DNA from: Curvibacter microcysteis
GTDB taxonomy: Bacteria; Pseudomonadota; Gammaproteobacteria; Burkholderiales; Burkholderiaceae_C
Reading direction: 5' to 3'
Length of the DNA stretch: 64,000 nucleotides
Assembly (NCBI RefSeq): GCF_028649455.1
Contig: NZ_JAQSIO010000002.1
Span: 1 to 64,000 of the forward strand
In this document: in pieces, positions 36,727 to 45,318 of the stretch
How positions within the stretch are numbered: position 1 is the first letter of the stretch
Layout: the number at the start of each line of letters is the position of its first letter
Translations under genes and position numbers: made by a program
The notes under the pieces: generated by a model
Told to the model about the DNA's origin: nothing
What the model saw: the letters and a program-made list of their open reading frames with translations, nothing else
Databases searched by the model: none

Positions 36727-37740
36727 ATGCGCGCTTTGATCCTTTCTGCTTCTTCCACCTCACGCCGGCGCGGCCTGGCCGCTCTGGCGTGGGCCGCGCT
36801 GGCGACCTGGGGCGCCCCCGCCGCGCTGGCCCAGGGCGGGGCGGCCGGTGGCCAGACCCAGACCCTCCGCCTGGTGGTGGGTTACGCCGCTGGTGGTCCA
36901 GTGGACGCCTCGGCGCGCTTGTTTGCGCCCGCCCTGGCCAAGGAGCTGGGCCAGCCCGTGGTGGTGGAAAACCGCCCAGGGGCTGGCGGCGCCATGGGCG
37001 GTGATGCCGTGGCCAAGGCCACACCCAACGGGCTGCTGCTGTTCTTTGCCGCCAGCCCGACCATGACCATCAGCCCGCACATCCTCAAGTCCATGGCCTT
37101 CGACCCAGCCAAGGACCTGAGCGCGATCGCGCCCATCCTCAGCTACAGCAATGTGCTGGTGATCAACAAGGACCAGCCCTTCAAAACCCTGCCCGAGCTG
37201 GTGGCCTATGCGCGCGCCAACCCCGGCAAGCTGGCCTATGGCTCGGCCGGCATGGGGGCCTCCAACCACCTCAGTGGCGAGCTGTTGGCGCTGCGCGCCG
37301 GCATCAAGCTGACCCATGTGCCGTACAAGGGCAATGCCCCGGCCATGACCGATGTGATCGGGGGCCAGCTCAGCATGATGTTTGACATCATCGGCAGCGC
37401 GCGCAACTACATCAGCAGCCAGCGTGTGCGGCCGCTGGCCGTGACCTCGCGCGAGCGCAATGCCTCCTTGCCCGAGGTGCCCACCATGGCCGAGTCCGGC
37501 ATTGCCGACTACGAGGTGGGCGGCTGGTACGGCCTGTACGGCCCGGCCCGCATGGCGCCTGAGCTGGTCACCCGGCTCAACGAGGCCACGCGCCGTGCGC
37601 TGGCGCAGGACGAACTCAAGGCCAAGCTGATCGAGCAAGGCTACGACCTGTGGACCGGTCCGCCCACCGTGCTGGCCGAGCGCGCCGCGCGCGAGCTGGC
37701 CCTCTGGGGCTCGGTGGCCAAGGGCGTGCAGGTGGACTGA
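36727..37740 (+). CDS. Bug-family solute-binding protein
   Basis: A 337-residue receptor with a long signal sequence containing SRRRGLAALAW and a cleavage site near AALA. Bug motifs: VVGYAAGGPVDASARLFA, ENRPGAGGAMGGDAVAKATP, YGSAGMGASNHLSGELLA and VPYKGNAPAMTDVIGGQLS. It stands between the thioesterase and a second CoA ligase (5 bp upstream of the latter), suggesting uptake of the acid that the ligase activates. Confidence 0.93.
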   Translation: MRALILSASSTSRRRGLAALAWAALATWGAPAALAQGGAAGGQTQTLRLVVGYAAGGPVDASARLFAPALAKELGQPVVVENRPGAGGAMGGDAVAKATPNGLLLFFAASPTMTISPHILKSMAFDPAKDLSAIAPILSYSNVLVINKDQPFKTLPELVAYARANPGKLAYGSAGMGASNHLSGELLALRAGIKLTHVPYKGNAPAMTDVIGGQLSMMFDIIGSARNYISSQRVRPLAVTSRERNASLPEVPTMAESGIADYEVGGWYGLYGPARMAPELVTRLNEATRRALAQDELKAKLIEQGYDLWTGPPTVLAERAARELALWGSVAKGVQVD

Positions 37741-37745
37741 ACGCG

Positions 37746-39302
37746 ATGAACCTGAACACCGCCACCCCCCAGGCCCGGCCTGCGCCCACGCGCCTGCATC
37801 ATTTGTTCGAGCGCCGCCTGGCCGCCACGCCCGAGGCACCGTTTTTGTTCCTGCCCGACGGCACTTGGAGCTACGCCCAACTGGGCGCCCAGGTCGACAC
37901 CTTGGCCGCCGAGTTGGGGGCCCAGGGCGTGCTGCCCGGTGACCGCGTGCTGGCCGTGGCCGAGAACTGCCCCGAGCACATCGCCTTGCTGCTGGCCTGC
38001 AGCCGCGTCGGCGCCTGGTCCTGCGGTGTCAACGCACGCATGGCGCGCGGCGAGATCGAGGCCTTCGTGGCCAAGGCCGACCCGCGCCTGGTGTACTTCA
38101 TCAGCGCGGTCAGCCCCGCCGCGCACGCCCATGGCGAGCTGTTTCAGGCCCAGCCCTCGGCCCTGGCAGGCCTGAGCCGCAGCGCTTCGCGCCCGCAGGC
38201 CACGCCCGAGCCTGCGCCCCTGGCCGAGCAGGTGGTGGCCATCATCTTCACCTCGGGCACCACGGGCGCGCCCAAGGGCGTGCTGGTCAGCCATGCCGGC
38301 CTGCTGCAGTTTGCCCAGGTGTCGGCCGCTTCGAGGGCGCTGACGCCAGCCGACCGCTCCTATGCCTGCGTGCCCATGACCCACATCTTCGGCCTGGGCA
38401 CGGTGCTGGCGGCCTCGCTGCACGCGGGCGCGGGCCTGGTCATGCGCAGCCGCTTCGACCCGGCGGATTGCTGGGAAGCCCTGGCCCATCAGCAGGTGTC
38501 CAACTTGCAAGGCCCGCCCGCGATGTTCACGCGCCTGCTGGCCTGGCGCGAGGCGCAGGGCGTGGCCGATGGCCCGCCTGTGGCGCCGGCGCTGCGCTAC
38601 GTCTACACCGGCGCTGCGCCGCTGGACCTGCCGCTCAAACGCGCGGTCGAGGCCTGCTTTGGCCAGCCTTTGCACCACGGCTATGGCCTGTCGGAGTACG
38701 CCGGCGCGGCCTGCCTGGTGCCGCGCGGCCAGTGGCGCGACGACAGCGCCGCGGGCTGGCCGGTGGCGGGCGCCGAGTGCCGCATCGTCAACGACGCGGG
38801 CCAGGACCTGGCGCCTGGCGAGCGCGGCGAGATCTGGCTGCGCGGCGTGGGCCTGATGCCGGGCTATTTCCGCGACCCGGTCGCCACGGCCCAGGTGATG
38901 CGCCCCGGCGGCTGGTACGCCACCGGCGACCTAGGCCAGATCGGGCCCGACGGCGCGCTGCAGGTGGTGGGGCGGCTCAAGGAAATGATCATCCGATCGG
39001 GCTTCAACGTCTACCCGGGCGAGGTGGAGAACGTGCTCAACCAGCACCCGCGCGTGCAGCGCTCGGCCGTGGTCGGGCGCCAGGAGTCCGACGGCAACGA
39101 GACCGTGCTGGCCTTTGTCGAGACCGTGGGCGGCCAGCCCCTGGATGCGGCCGAACTGGCCGCCTTGCAGGCCCTGCTGCGCGACCAGCTGGCGCCTTAC
39201 AAGCAACCCAGCCAGATCCTGTCGATCGAGGCCTTGCCCATGACGCACAGCGGCAAGGTGCTCAAGCGCGCCTTGCTGGATCGGCCCGAGGCCCTGAACT
39301 GA
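37746..39302 (+). CDS. AMP-dependent acyl-CoA synthetase
   Basis: A 518-residue ANL-family ligase: FTSGTTGAPKGVLVSHAG, YGLSEYAGAACLVP, YATGDLGQIGPDGALQVVGR, RSGFNVYPGEVENVLN and the terminal SGKVLKRALL with the catalytic Lys. The ATG at 37746 follows the Bug stop by 5 bp; longer in-frame starts lie within the Bug gene. It resembles medium-chain or aryl/cyclic acid CoA ligases. With the ligase at 28037 it gives the cluster two activation enzymes, perhaps for different intermediates. Confidence 0.93.
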   Translation: MNLNTATPQARPAPTRLHHLFERRLAATPEAPFLFLPDGTWSYAQLGAQVDTLAAELGAQGVLPGDRVLAVAENCPEHIALLLACSRVGAWSCGVNARMARGEIEAFVAKADPRLVYFISAVSPAAHAHGELFQAQPSALAGLSRSASRPQATPEPAPLAEQVVAIIFTSGTTGAPKGVLVSHAGLLQFAQVSAASRALTPADRSYACVPMTHIFGLGTVLAASLHAGAGLVMRSRFDPADCWEALAHQQVSNLQGPPAMFTRLLAWREAQGVADGPPVAPALRYVYTGAAPLDLPLKRAVEACFGQPLHHGYGLSEYAGAACLVPRGQWRDDSAAGWPVAGAECRIVNDAGQDLAPGERGEIWLRGVGLMPGYFRDPVATAQVMRPGGWYATGDLGQIGPDGALQVVGRLKEMIIRSGFNVYPGEVENVLNQHPRVQRSAVVGRQESDGNETVLAFVETVGGQPLDAAELAALQALLRDQLAPYKQPSQILSIEALPMTHSGKVLKRALLDRPEALN

Positions 39303-39337
39303 AGCCCCCACCCCTTTGAACCCCTCGGAGTCCTGCC

Positions 39338-40348
39338 ATGCGCTCTGCCTTTGAACCCTCTCTCGCGGCCCAGCGCCGCCGTCACCTGCTGGGCGCGGCC
39401 CTGGGCGCTGCGCTGCTGCCCGGCGGCACGGCGCGGGCCCAGCCGGCCCCGGCTTACCCGGCGCGCTCGGTGCGCTTCATCGTGCCCTTCCCGGCAGGCG
39501 GGCCGGTGGACATCACCGGCCGCGCGCTGGCGCAAAAGCTGGGCGAGGCCTGGGGCCAGCCCACGTTGGTGGACAACCGCGCGGGCGCGGGCGGCATGGT
39601 GGGGGCCGAGGCGGCGGCGCGCGCCACGCCTGACGGCCACACCTTGTTCGTCTGCAGCATCCACCACAGTGTGCTGCCGGCCCTGCGCCCCAAGATGAGC
39701 TACGACGTGGAGCGCGACTTTGTGCCGGTCAGCTTCGCGGCGCGCTTTCCGGTCATCTTGGTGGTGCACCCCTCGCTGCCGGTCAAGTCCGTGGCCGAGC
39801 TGATCGCGCTGGACCGGGCCCGGCCCGGCACGCTGAGCTATGGCTCCTCGGGCAATGGCGGCGGCACCCACCTGGCGGGTGAGCTGTTCAACCTGCTGGC
39901 CGGCACCCGGCTGCAGCATGTGCCCTACAAGGGCAGCGCCCCAGCCATGACCGACCTGTTGGGCAATCAGGTTCAGATCATGTTCAGCGACGCGCCCACC
40001 GCACTGCCCCAAATCAAGGCCGGCAAAGTGCGCGCCCTGGCCGTGGCCAGTCCGCAGCGCTCGGCCTTGCTGCCTGAACTGCCCACGGTGGCCGAGACCG
40101 GCCTGCCCGGCTACGAGGCCTATTCCTGGGCGGGCGTGCTGGCGCCCACGGGCACGCCCGCAGCACTGGTGGGGCGGCTCAGCAGCGACATCCAGCAGGC
40201 CTTGAACCTGCCTGAGGTTCGGCAGCGCCTGCTGGAGGCCGGCGCCGAGGCCGCGCCCAGCAGCCCCGAGGCCTTTGGCCAGTTGCTGCGCAGCGAGATG
40301 CGCAAATGGGCCCAGGTGGTGCGGGCCGCCAACATCCAGATGGATTGA
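39338..40348 (+). CDS. Bug-family solute-binding protein
   Basis: A 336-residue receptor with a twin-arginine-like leader (AAQRRRHLLGAALGAALL) and cleavage near ARA. Bug motifs: FIVPFPAGGPVDITGRALA, DNRAGAGGMVGAEAAARATP, YGSSGNGGGTHLAGELF and VPYKGSAPAMTDLLGNQVQ. It follows the second CoA ligase by 35 bp and is followed by a very strong stem-loop. Two Bug receptors flanking one ligase is unusual and suggests two related substrates. Confidence 0.93.
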   Translation: MRSAFEPSLAAQRRRHLLGAALGAALLPGGTARAQPAPAYPARSVRFIVPFPAGGPVDITGRALAQKLGEAWGQPTLVDNRAGAGGMVGAEAAARATPDGHTLFVCSIHHSVLPALRPKMSYDVERDFVPVSFAARFPVILVVHPSLPVKSVAELIALDRARPGTLSYGSSGNGGGTHLAGELFNLLAGTRLQHVPYKGSAPAMTDLLGNQVQIMFSDAPTALPQIKAGKVRALAVASPQRSALLPELPTVAETGLPGYEAYSWAGVLAPTGTPAALVGRLSSDIQQALNLPEVRQRLLEAGAEAAPSSPEAFGQLLRSEMRKWAQVVRAANIQMD

Positions 40349-40357
40349 GTGCGTGTT

Positions 40358-40387
40358 GCAACAGGGGCCCGTCAGGGCCCCTGTTGC
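40358..40387 (+). terminator. strong perfect stem-loop between a Bug gene and the ABC receptor gene
   Basis: A perfect 13-bp inverted repeat, GCAACAGGGGCCC and its complement, encloses a GTCA loop. The sequence after it is TTGGTGCG, with no T tract, so it may act as a weak terminator or as a block to 3' mRNA decay, separating expression of the genes on either side. Confidence 0.6.
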
Positions 40388-40441
40388 TTGGTGCGTGTGC
40401 GTGAGTGAGTCAGTTCAACCCTCCAAGGAAAGAGACAAACC

Positions 40442-41677
40442 ATGATCAAGAAGACCTCCATCGCCCTGGCCGCCCTGTGCGCGCTGGGGCCCGCTGCGGT
40501 GCTGGCGCCGGCCCAGGCCCAGGGCAGCGCGGGCCCATTGAGTGACGACAAGGTGCGCATTGGCGTGCTGTCGGACATGTCGGGCCTGTATGCCGACACG
40601 GCGGGCAAGGGCTCGGCCGAGGCGGCCCGCATGGCCATCGAGGACTTTGGCGGCAAGGTGCTGGGCAAGCCCATCGAGCTGCTGATGGGGGACCACCAGA
40701 ACAAGGCCGACATCGGGGCCTCGCTGGCACGGGGCTGGTACGACCGCGAGGGCGTGGACGCCATCGTCGACCTGAACAACTCGGCGGTCGCGGTGGCGGT
40801 GGGCAACCTGGCGCGCGAGCGCAACAAGATGCTGCTGCTGACCGGCACCGCCTCGGTGGCCATGACCAACGAGAACTGCGGCCCGACCAGCATCCACTAC
40901 GTGTACGACACCTACGCCATGGCCAATGGCGCGGCGCAGGGCATGCTGGGGCGCGGCGCCAAGAGCTGGTTTGTGGTGGGCACCGACTACGCGTTCGGCA
41001 AGGCCATGGCGGCCAACATCACCGAGTTCGTCAGCCACAGCGGCGGCAAGGTGCTGGGCAGCGTGTTCCACCCGCTCAATGCCAGCGATTTCTCGTCCTT
41101 CATGCTGCAGGCCCAGGCCTCCAAGGCCGACGCCATTGCCCTGGCCAACGCCACCAGCGACACGGTCAACAGCATCAAGTCGGCGCGCGAGTTTGGCATC
41201 ACCAAGAACCAGGCCGTGGTGCCGCTGCTGATGTTCATCAACGATGTGCACTCGCTGGGCCTCAAAGAGGCGCAGGACATGACCTTTGCCACCGCCTTCT
41301 ACTGGGACCGCACGCCGGAGTCGCGGGCCTGGTCGCGGCGCTACTTCGAGCGCATGAAGAAGATGCCCTCGATGATCCAGGCGGGCACCTACTCGGCCGT
41401 GCTGAGCTACCTCAAGGCCATCCAGGCCGCGGGCAGCGATGACGGCCTGACGGTGGCCAAGAAGATGCAGGCGCTGCCCATCAACGACTTCTTCGCCCAA
41501 GGCGGCAAAGTGCGGGTCGACGGCCGCATGGTGCACGACATGTACCTGGTGCAGGTCAAGAAGCCGGCCGAGTCGCAGCAGCCCTGGGACTACTACAAGG
41601 TGCTGGCCACCATCCCGGGTGACCAGGCCTTCCAGCCCCTGTCCAAGTCCAAGTGCTCTTTGGTGACCAAATCATGA
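40442..41677 (+). CDS. ABC transporter substrate-binding protein, branched-chain amino acid (LivK) type
   Basis: A 411-residue periplasmic receptor of the type I fold used by Liv-type ABC systems. The signal peptide ends APAQAQG. Motifs include VRIGVLSDMSGLYADTAGKG, AIEDFGGKVLGKPIELL and VVGTDYAFGKAM. In Burkholderiales such receptors often bind aromatic or other carboxylic acids instead of amino acids. No permease or ATPase gene is next to it. The stop overlaps the alcohol dehydrogenase start (ATGA), which ties the receptor to the catabolic genes. Confidence 0.92.
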   Translation: MIKKTSIALAALCALGPAAVLAPAQAQGSAGPLSDDKVRIGVLSDMSGLYADTAGKGSAEAARMAIEDFGGKVLGKPIELLMGDHQNKADIGASLARGWYDREGVDAIVDLNNSAVAVAVGNLARERNKMLLLTGTASVAMTNENCGPTSIHYVYDTYAMANGAAQGMLGRGAKSWFVVGTDYAFGKAMAANITEFVSHSGGKVLGSVFHPLNASDFSSFMLQAQASKADAIALANATSDTVNSIKSAREFGITKNQAVVPLLMFINDVHSLGLKEAQDMTFATAFYWDRTPESRAWSRRYFERMKKMPSMIQAGTYSAVLSYLKAIQAAGSDDGLTVAKKMQALPINDFFAQGGKVRVDGRMVHDMYLVQVKKPAESQQPWDYYKVLATIPGDQAFQPLSKSKCSLVTKS

Positions 41678-42804
41678 AGATCAAAGCCGCTGTCCTCACG
41701 CGCACCGGCGCGCCGGCCCCTTATGCCGAAAGCCGCCCCCTGCAAATCACCGAGGTCGACCTGGCCCCGCCGGGCCCGGGCGAGGTGCTGGTGCGGGTGG
41801 CCGCCGCCGGCCTGTGCCACTCGGACCTGTCCATCATCAATGGCGACCGGCCGCGCCGCACGCCCATCGTGCTGGGGCACGAGGCCGCCGGCGTGGTCGA
41901 AGCCCTGGGCGAGGGCGTGACCGACCTGGTGCCGGGCGACCACGTCATCCTGGTCTTTGTGCCCAGCTGCGGCCACTGCGCGCCCTGCGCCGAGGGCCGG
42001 CCCGTGTTGTGCGAGCCGGCGGCGGCGGCCAATGTGGCTGGCACCTTGCTTGGTGGCGGGCGCCGCCTGTCCTACCAGGGCGAGACCCTGGACCACTTTG
42101 TGGGCGTGTCCGCCTTTGCGGAGTACGCGGTGCTGTCGCGCCGGGGCGTGCAAAAAATCGACCGCGAGCTGCCGCTGGACATCGCTGCGCTGTTTGGCTG
42201 CGCCGTCATGACCGGGGTGGGGGCGGTGGTCAACACCTCGCAGGTGCGGCCCGGCCAGAGCGTCGCGGTGGTGGGCCTGGGCGGTGTGGGCCTGTCGGCC
42301 CTGATGGGCGCGCTGGCCGCTGGGGCCGGCCGGGTGATCGCGGTCGACCTGGCCGAGGACAAGCTAGCCTTCGCCCGGAAGCTGGGCGCCACCGACGTGG
42401 TCAACGCGGGCGAGGAGGGCGCGGTCGAGCGCCTGCGCGAGTTGACCGGCGGTGGCGTGGACCACGCGCTGGAGATGGTGGGCTCGGCCAAGGCGCTGGA
42501 GTTTGCCTACCGCGTGACCCGGCGCGGCGGCACCACGGTGACCGTGGGCCTGCCCGCGTCCAGCCAGAACCTCAGCACCCCGGTCTGGCACCTGGTGGCC
42601 GAAGAGCGCACCCTCAAGGGCAGCTACCTGGGCAGCTGCGTGCCCCGGCGCGACCTGGGGCGCTTCATCGCGCTGTACCGCCAGGGCAAGCTGCCGGTGG
42701 ACTGGCTGCGCACGGGCACCCTGGGGCTGGAGCAGATCAACGAGGGCTTTGACCGCCTGGCCCGGGGCGAGGCCATCCGCCAGGTGATCCGCATGGGGGA
42801 CTGA
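41674..42804 (+). CDS. zinc-dependent alcohol dehydrogenase (MDR, class III-like)
   Basis: A 376-residue MDR enzyme. Catalytic zinc ligands C48 (GLCHSD) and H69 (GHE), structural zinc cysteines C99, C102, C105 and C113, and the NAD loop VVGLGGVGLSALMG followed by the Asp of VDLAED, favouring NAD. It would oxidise an alcohol to an aldehyde. Starts with the ATG overlapping the ABC receptor stop. It is the last gene of the long + strand cluster and could supply an early step for an alcohol precursor. Confidence 0.93.
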   Translation: MKIKAAVLTRTGAPAPYAESRPLQITEVDLAPPGPGEVLVRVAAAGLCHSDLSIINGDRPRRTPIVLGHEAAGVVEALGEGVTDLVPGDHVILVFVPSCGHCAPCAEGRPVLCEPAAAANVAGTLLGGGRRLSYQGETLDHFVGVSAFAEYAVLSRRGVQKIDRELPLDIAALFGCAVMTGVGAVVNTSQVRPGQSVAVVGLGGVGLSALMGALAAGAGRVIAVDLAEDKLAFARKLGATDVVNAGEEGAVERLRELTGGGVDHALEMVGSAKALEFAYRVTRRGGTTVTVGLPASSQNLSTPVWHLVAEERTLKGSYLGSCVPRRDLGRFIALYRQGKLPVDWLRTGTLGLEQINEGFDRLARGEAIRQVIRMGD

Positions 42805-42830
42805 GCGCGGGGGCGGCTGGGTGATCCAGC

Positions 42831-42846
42831 GGGGCGATGGCGCCCC
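42831..42846 (+). other. short GC stem-loop after the alcohol dehydrogenase gene
   Basis: GGGGCG, an ATGG loop and CGCCCC, 27 bp after the stop codon. A T tract is absent. It is the only candidate for a 3' end of the long + strand cluster in this gap. Confidence 0.4.
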
Positions 42847-42850
42847 ATGA

Positions 42851-42864
42851 TTGACCTGGGTCAA
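42851..42864 (+). promoter_or_regulatory. FNR/DNR-like box upstream of the anti-sigma domain gene
   Basis: The perfect 14-bp palindrome TTGACCTGGGTCAA matches the FNR/DNR half-site spacing (TTGAN, 4 bp, NTCAA; one base per half differs from TTGAT). A CATACT hexamer at 42905-42910 could be a -10 element, placing the palindrome near -60, a normal class I activator position. No -35 box is visible. Confidence 0.5.
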
Positions 42865-42967
42865 GACCCGGGCGGGTCGGCCCCCCGGGGCGGGGTGGGG
42901 CGGGCATACTGCGCGGCGGGGGCCTGGGCCCTCGTTTGTTTGTCCACCGCCTGAGGCCTGACCCTGT

Positions 42968-43531
42968 ATGACCGACCCCGTTTCAACCCCCCACGACGCT
43001 GACGAGCCCCTGTCCCCCAGCCCTGCACGCAGCGCGGCCTCGCGCCGCGTCAGCCCCTGGTGGCGGGCGCTGGCCGTGGTCTTGGGCCTGGCCTTGTTGC
43101 TGGGTTGGGCCGCCAGTGTGAGCTTTGTCGAGCAACTCAAGGCCCAGGTGGCGCATTTGCAGACCAAGCTGCAGGTCCTGCCCCAGGTGCGCGAGATCTC
43201 GGTGCTGCTGGACGATCAGCAGCGCCCGGCCCTGCTGATCACCCACGACCCCAGCACCGGCGTGCTGCAGGTGCAGCGCCTGAACAGCGTGGCCGAAGGC
43301 CGGGAGGACAGCATGCAGCTCTGGGCCCTGAACGGCAGCGCCCAGGCGCCGCGCTCGCTGGGCCTGTTTTTGAGCCAGTACAAAACCCTGCAATTGCCGC
43401 TGAAGACCGGCGCGCTGGAGGGCATCCGCGAGCTGGCCATCAGCGTCGAGTCCAAGGGCGGCGTGACAGACGAGCAAGGCCCGCGCTTGCCCTACCTGTT
43501 CCGAGGCGCGCTGGTGCACAAAGCCATTTGA
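42968..43531 (+). CDS. RskA-like anti-sigma-K C-terminal domain protein, orphan
   Basis: A 187-residue protein: a hydrophilic N-terminus (1-30), one transmembrane helix (about 33-52), a short coiled segment (VEQLKAQVAHLQTKLQVL) and an extracytoplasmic RskA domain containing ALLITHDPSTGVLQVQRL, SMQLWALNG and ELAISVESKGG. Typical RskA proteins also carry a cytoplasmic sigma-binding zinc domain; it is missing here, and no sigma gene is adjacent. It could sense or stabilise something at the membrane without a classical anti-sigma role. Confidence 0.8.
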   Translation: MTDPVSTPHDADEPLSPSPARSAASRRVSPWWRALAVVLGLALLLGWAASVSFVEQLKAQVAHLQTKLQVLPQVREISVLLDDQQRPALLITHDPSTGVLQVQRLNSVAEGREDSMQLWALNGSAQAPRSLGLFLSQYKTLQLPLKTGALEGIRELAISVESKGGVTDEQGPRLPYLFRGALVHKAI

Positions 43532-43731
43532 AGGCCTTGGCGCGTCAATGACCGCCGTTGGGGGCTTTTAAGCCTGCTTCGGCGGGCTGGGGGGGCGGGG
43601 AAGCTGCCTGCGGGCCGCGCGCGCCTGGGCTGGCGCCGACCCCGGCTGCCGCTGGCCCTGCCCAAGGGCGAAGGCAGGCCCGTGAAAACCCGCCGGCACA
43701 GCGCTTGCCACTCGTGAATAATGCATTGGCC

Positions 43732-45312
43732 ATGCCTGTCACACCGTCCATCTGGAGCCCTTTGCGTCAACCTGCGTTCAGAGGGCTATGGTTCAGCGGC
43801 GCGGTGTTTTTCATTGGCAGCGGCATGCAGTCCATGGCGGCCGCCTGGCTGATGGTGGAGCTGACGGGCTCGTCCTTCCTGGCGGCCCTGGTGCAGACGG
43901 CGGTGTTCCTGCCCATGTTCCTGTTGGCCTTGCCCGCGGGCGTGCTGGCCGACACCACCGACCGGCAACGCCTGATCTCGGGCGCGCTGATCGCGCTGGT
44001 GGGGGCGTCCTTCTTGCTGGCTGCGCTGGTCCTGCTGGGCTGGGGCGGGCCGGCCTCGGTGCTGTTCCTGGTGTTTGTTTGCGGCTGCTGCACGGCGGTG
44101 CTGACGCCGGCCTGGAATTCATCGGTCATCGACCCGGTGCCGCGCGAGGAATGGGCCCAGGCCATCACCGTGATCAGCATTGCCTACAACGCGGCGCGCG
44201 CCATCGGCCCCACGTTGGCCGGCCTGGTCTTTGCGCGCCTGGGCGCGGGCTGGGTGTTTGCCTTCACCGTCATCACCACCGTGGTGATGTGGCAGTCGAT
44301 CCGGCGCTGGCCGCCGCGCCCCCATCCGCCTTCGCGCCTGCCGCCCGAGCGCCTGTGGGGCGGCACGCTCAGCGGCCTGCGCTTTGCCTGGCATTCGCGC
44401 ATCGTGCTGGCGCAGTTGGTGCGCGTGATGGCCTACAGCGCCGCGGGCTCGGCCCTGTGGGCGCTGCTGCCAGTGATCGCGCAGCGCCAGCTCAATGCGG
44501 GCGCCGAGGGCTTTGGTTTGCTGATGGGCTGCATGGGCAGCGGTGCGGTGTTGGTGGGCCTGGTGGTGGGCACGCTGCGCGCGCGCTTTGGCTTGGACGC
44601 CATCGTGGCGGCCGCCTGCGTGGTGTTCTCTGCGGTCATGCTGCTGGCGGCCTGGGTGCAGACGCCTTGGCTGATCTACGGCGCCATGATGTGCGGCGGG
44701 GCGGCCTGGATGGCGGCCATGTCCACCTTCAACTCGGCCACCCAGGCCAGTGCGCCGCCCTGGGTGCGGTCCCGCGCCGTGGCCCTGCACATCGTGGCCT
44801 CGCTGGGCGCGTTTGCCATGGGCTCGGCGTTTTGGGGGGCGGTGTCCGACGTGACCAGCCTCAGCGCCGCGCTGAGTGCCGCCGCGGTGCTGATGGCGGC
44901 GGGCCTGCTGCTGGCGCGGCCCATGCCGCTGCGCATGGGCGAGCAGCACGAGGTCACCCAGGCCCAGCCTTGGGAGGATTTGTTTGTCGCCGCCGAACCC
45001 AACCCCGAGGCGGGCCCGGTGGCGGTGGAGCTGGGCTACCGCATCCTGGCTGGCCAGGACCGGGCGTTTCTGGACGCCATTGCCCAGCTGAAGGCGCACC
45101 GCCGGCGAGACGGCGCCACCTTCTGGCGGGTCTACAAGGATTTGGGCGAGCCCTCGCGCTATGTGGAGCGCTTCATCGTCAGCTCCTGGGCCGACTACCT
45201 GCACCAGCGCGCACGGTCGACTGTGGCCGATCAGGCGCTGGAGACCGAGGTGCGCCAGTTCCTGCAGCCCGGCGAGGGGGTGCCCATGTCGCACTACATC
45301 GCCGAGCGCTGA
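43732..45312 (+). CDS. MFS transporter (MFS_3, enterobactin-exporter-like) with C-terminal soluble domain
   Basis: A 526-residue protein. Residues 1-400 form about twelve hydrophobic helices of the EntS-like MFS_3 family (FRGLWFSGAVFFIGSGMQSM, ADTTDRQRLISG after the second helix, RAIGPTLAGLVF). Residues 405-526 form a soluble domain with RDGATFWRVYKDLGEPSRYVE and SSWADYLHQRAR, resembling a ferredoxin-like (ABM) fold. The ATG at 43732 begins MPVTPSIWSPLRQPAFR; an upstream frame of 58 codons is Pro/Gly-rich noise. Convergent with acr3, only 6 bp apart. Confidence 0.88.
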   Translation: MPVTPSIWSPLRQPAFRGLWFSGAVFFIGSGMQSMAAAWLMVELTGSSFLAALVQTAVFLPMFLLALPAGVLADTTDRQRLISGALIALVGASFLLAALVLLGWGGPASVLFLVFVCGCCTAVLTPAWNSSVIDPVPREEWAQAITVISIAYNAARAIGPTLAGLVFARLGAGWVFAFTVITTVVMWQSIRRWPPRPHPPSRLPPERLWGGTLSGLRFAWHSRIVLAQLVRVMAYSAAGSALWALLPVIAQRQLNAGAEGFGLLMGCMGSGAVLVGLVVGTLRARFGLDAIVAAACVVFSAVMLLAAWVQTPWLIYGAMMCGGAAWMAAMSTFNSATQASAPPWVRSRAVALHIVASLGAFAMGSAFWGAVSDVTSLSAALSAAAVLMAAGLLLARPMPLRMGEQHEVTQAQPWEDLFVAAEPNPEAGPVAVELGYRILAGQDRAFLDAIAQLKAHRRRDGATFWRVYKDLGEPSRYVERFIVSSWADYLHQRARSTVADQALETEVRQFLQPGEGVPMSHYIAER

Positions 45313-45318
45313 GCCGCC

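Noticed and set aside
42851-42864. Binding of the window's own Crp/Fnr regulator (63519) to the FNR-like box
   Set aside because: The recognition helix (SLMLGVRRESITVAA) lacks the Glu-Ser-Arg pattern of FNR, so the box more likely serves another regulator.
43558-43731. 58-codon extension of the MFS gene
   Set aside because: Pro/Gly-rich and unlike a transporter N-terminus; the ATG at 43732 starts the conserved sequence.
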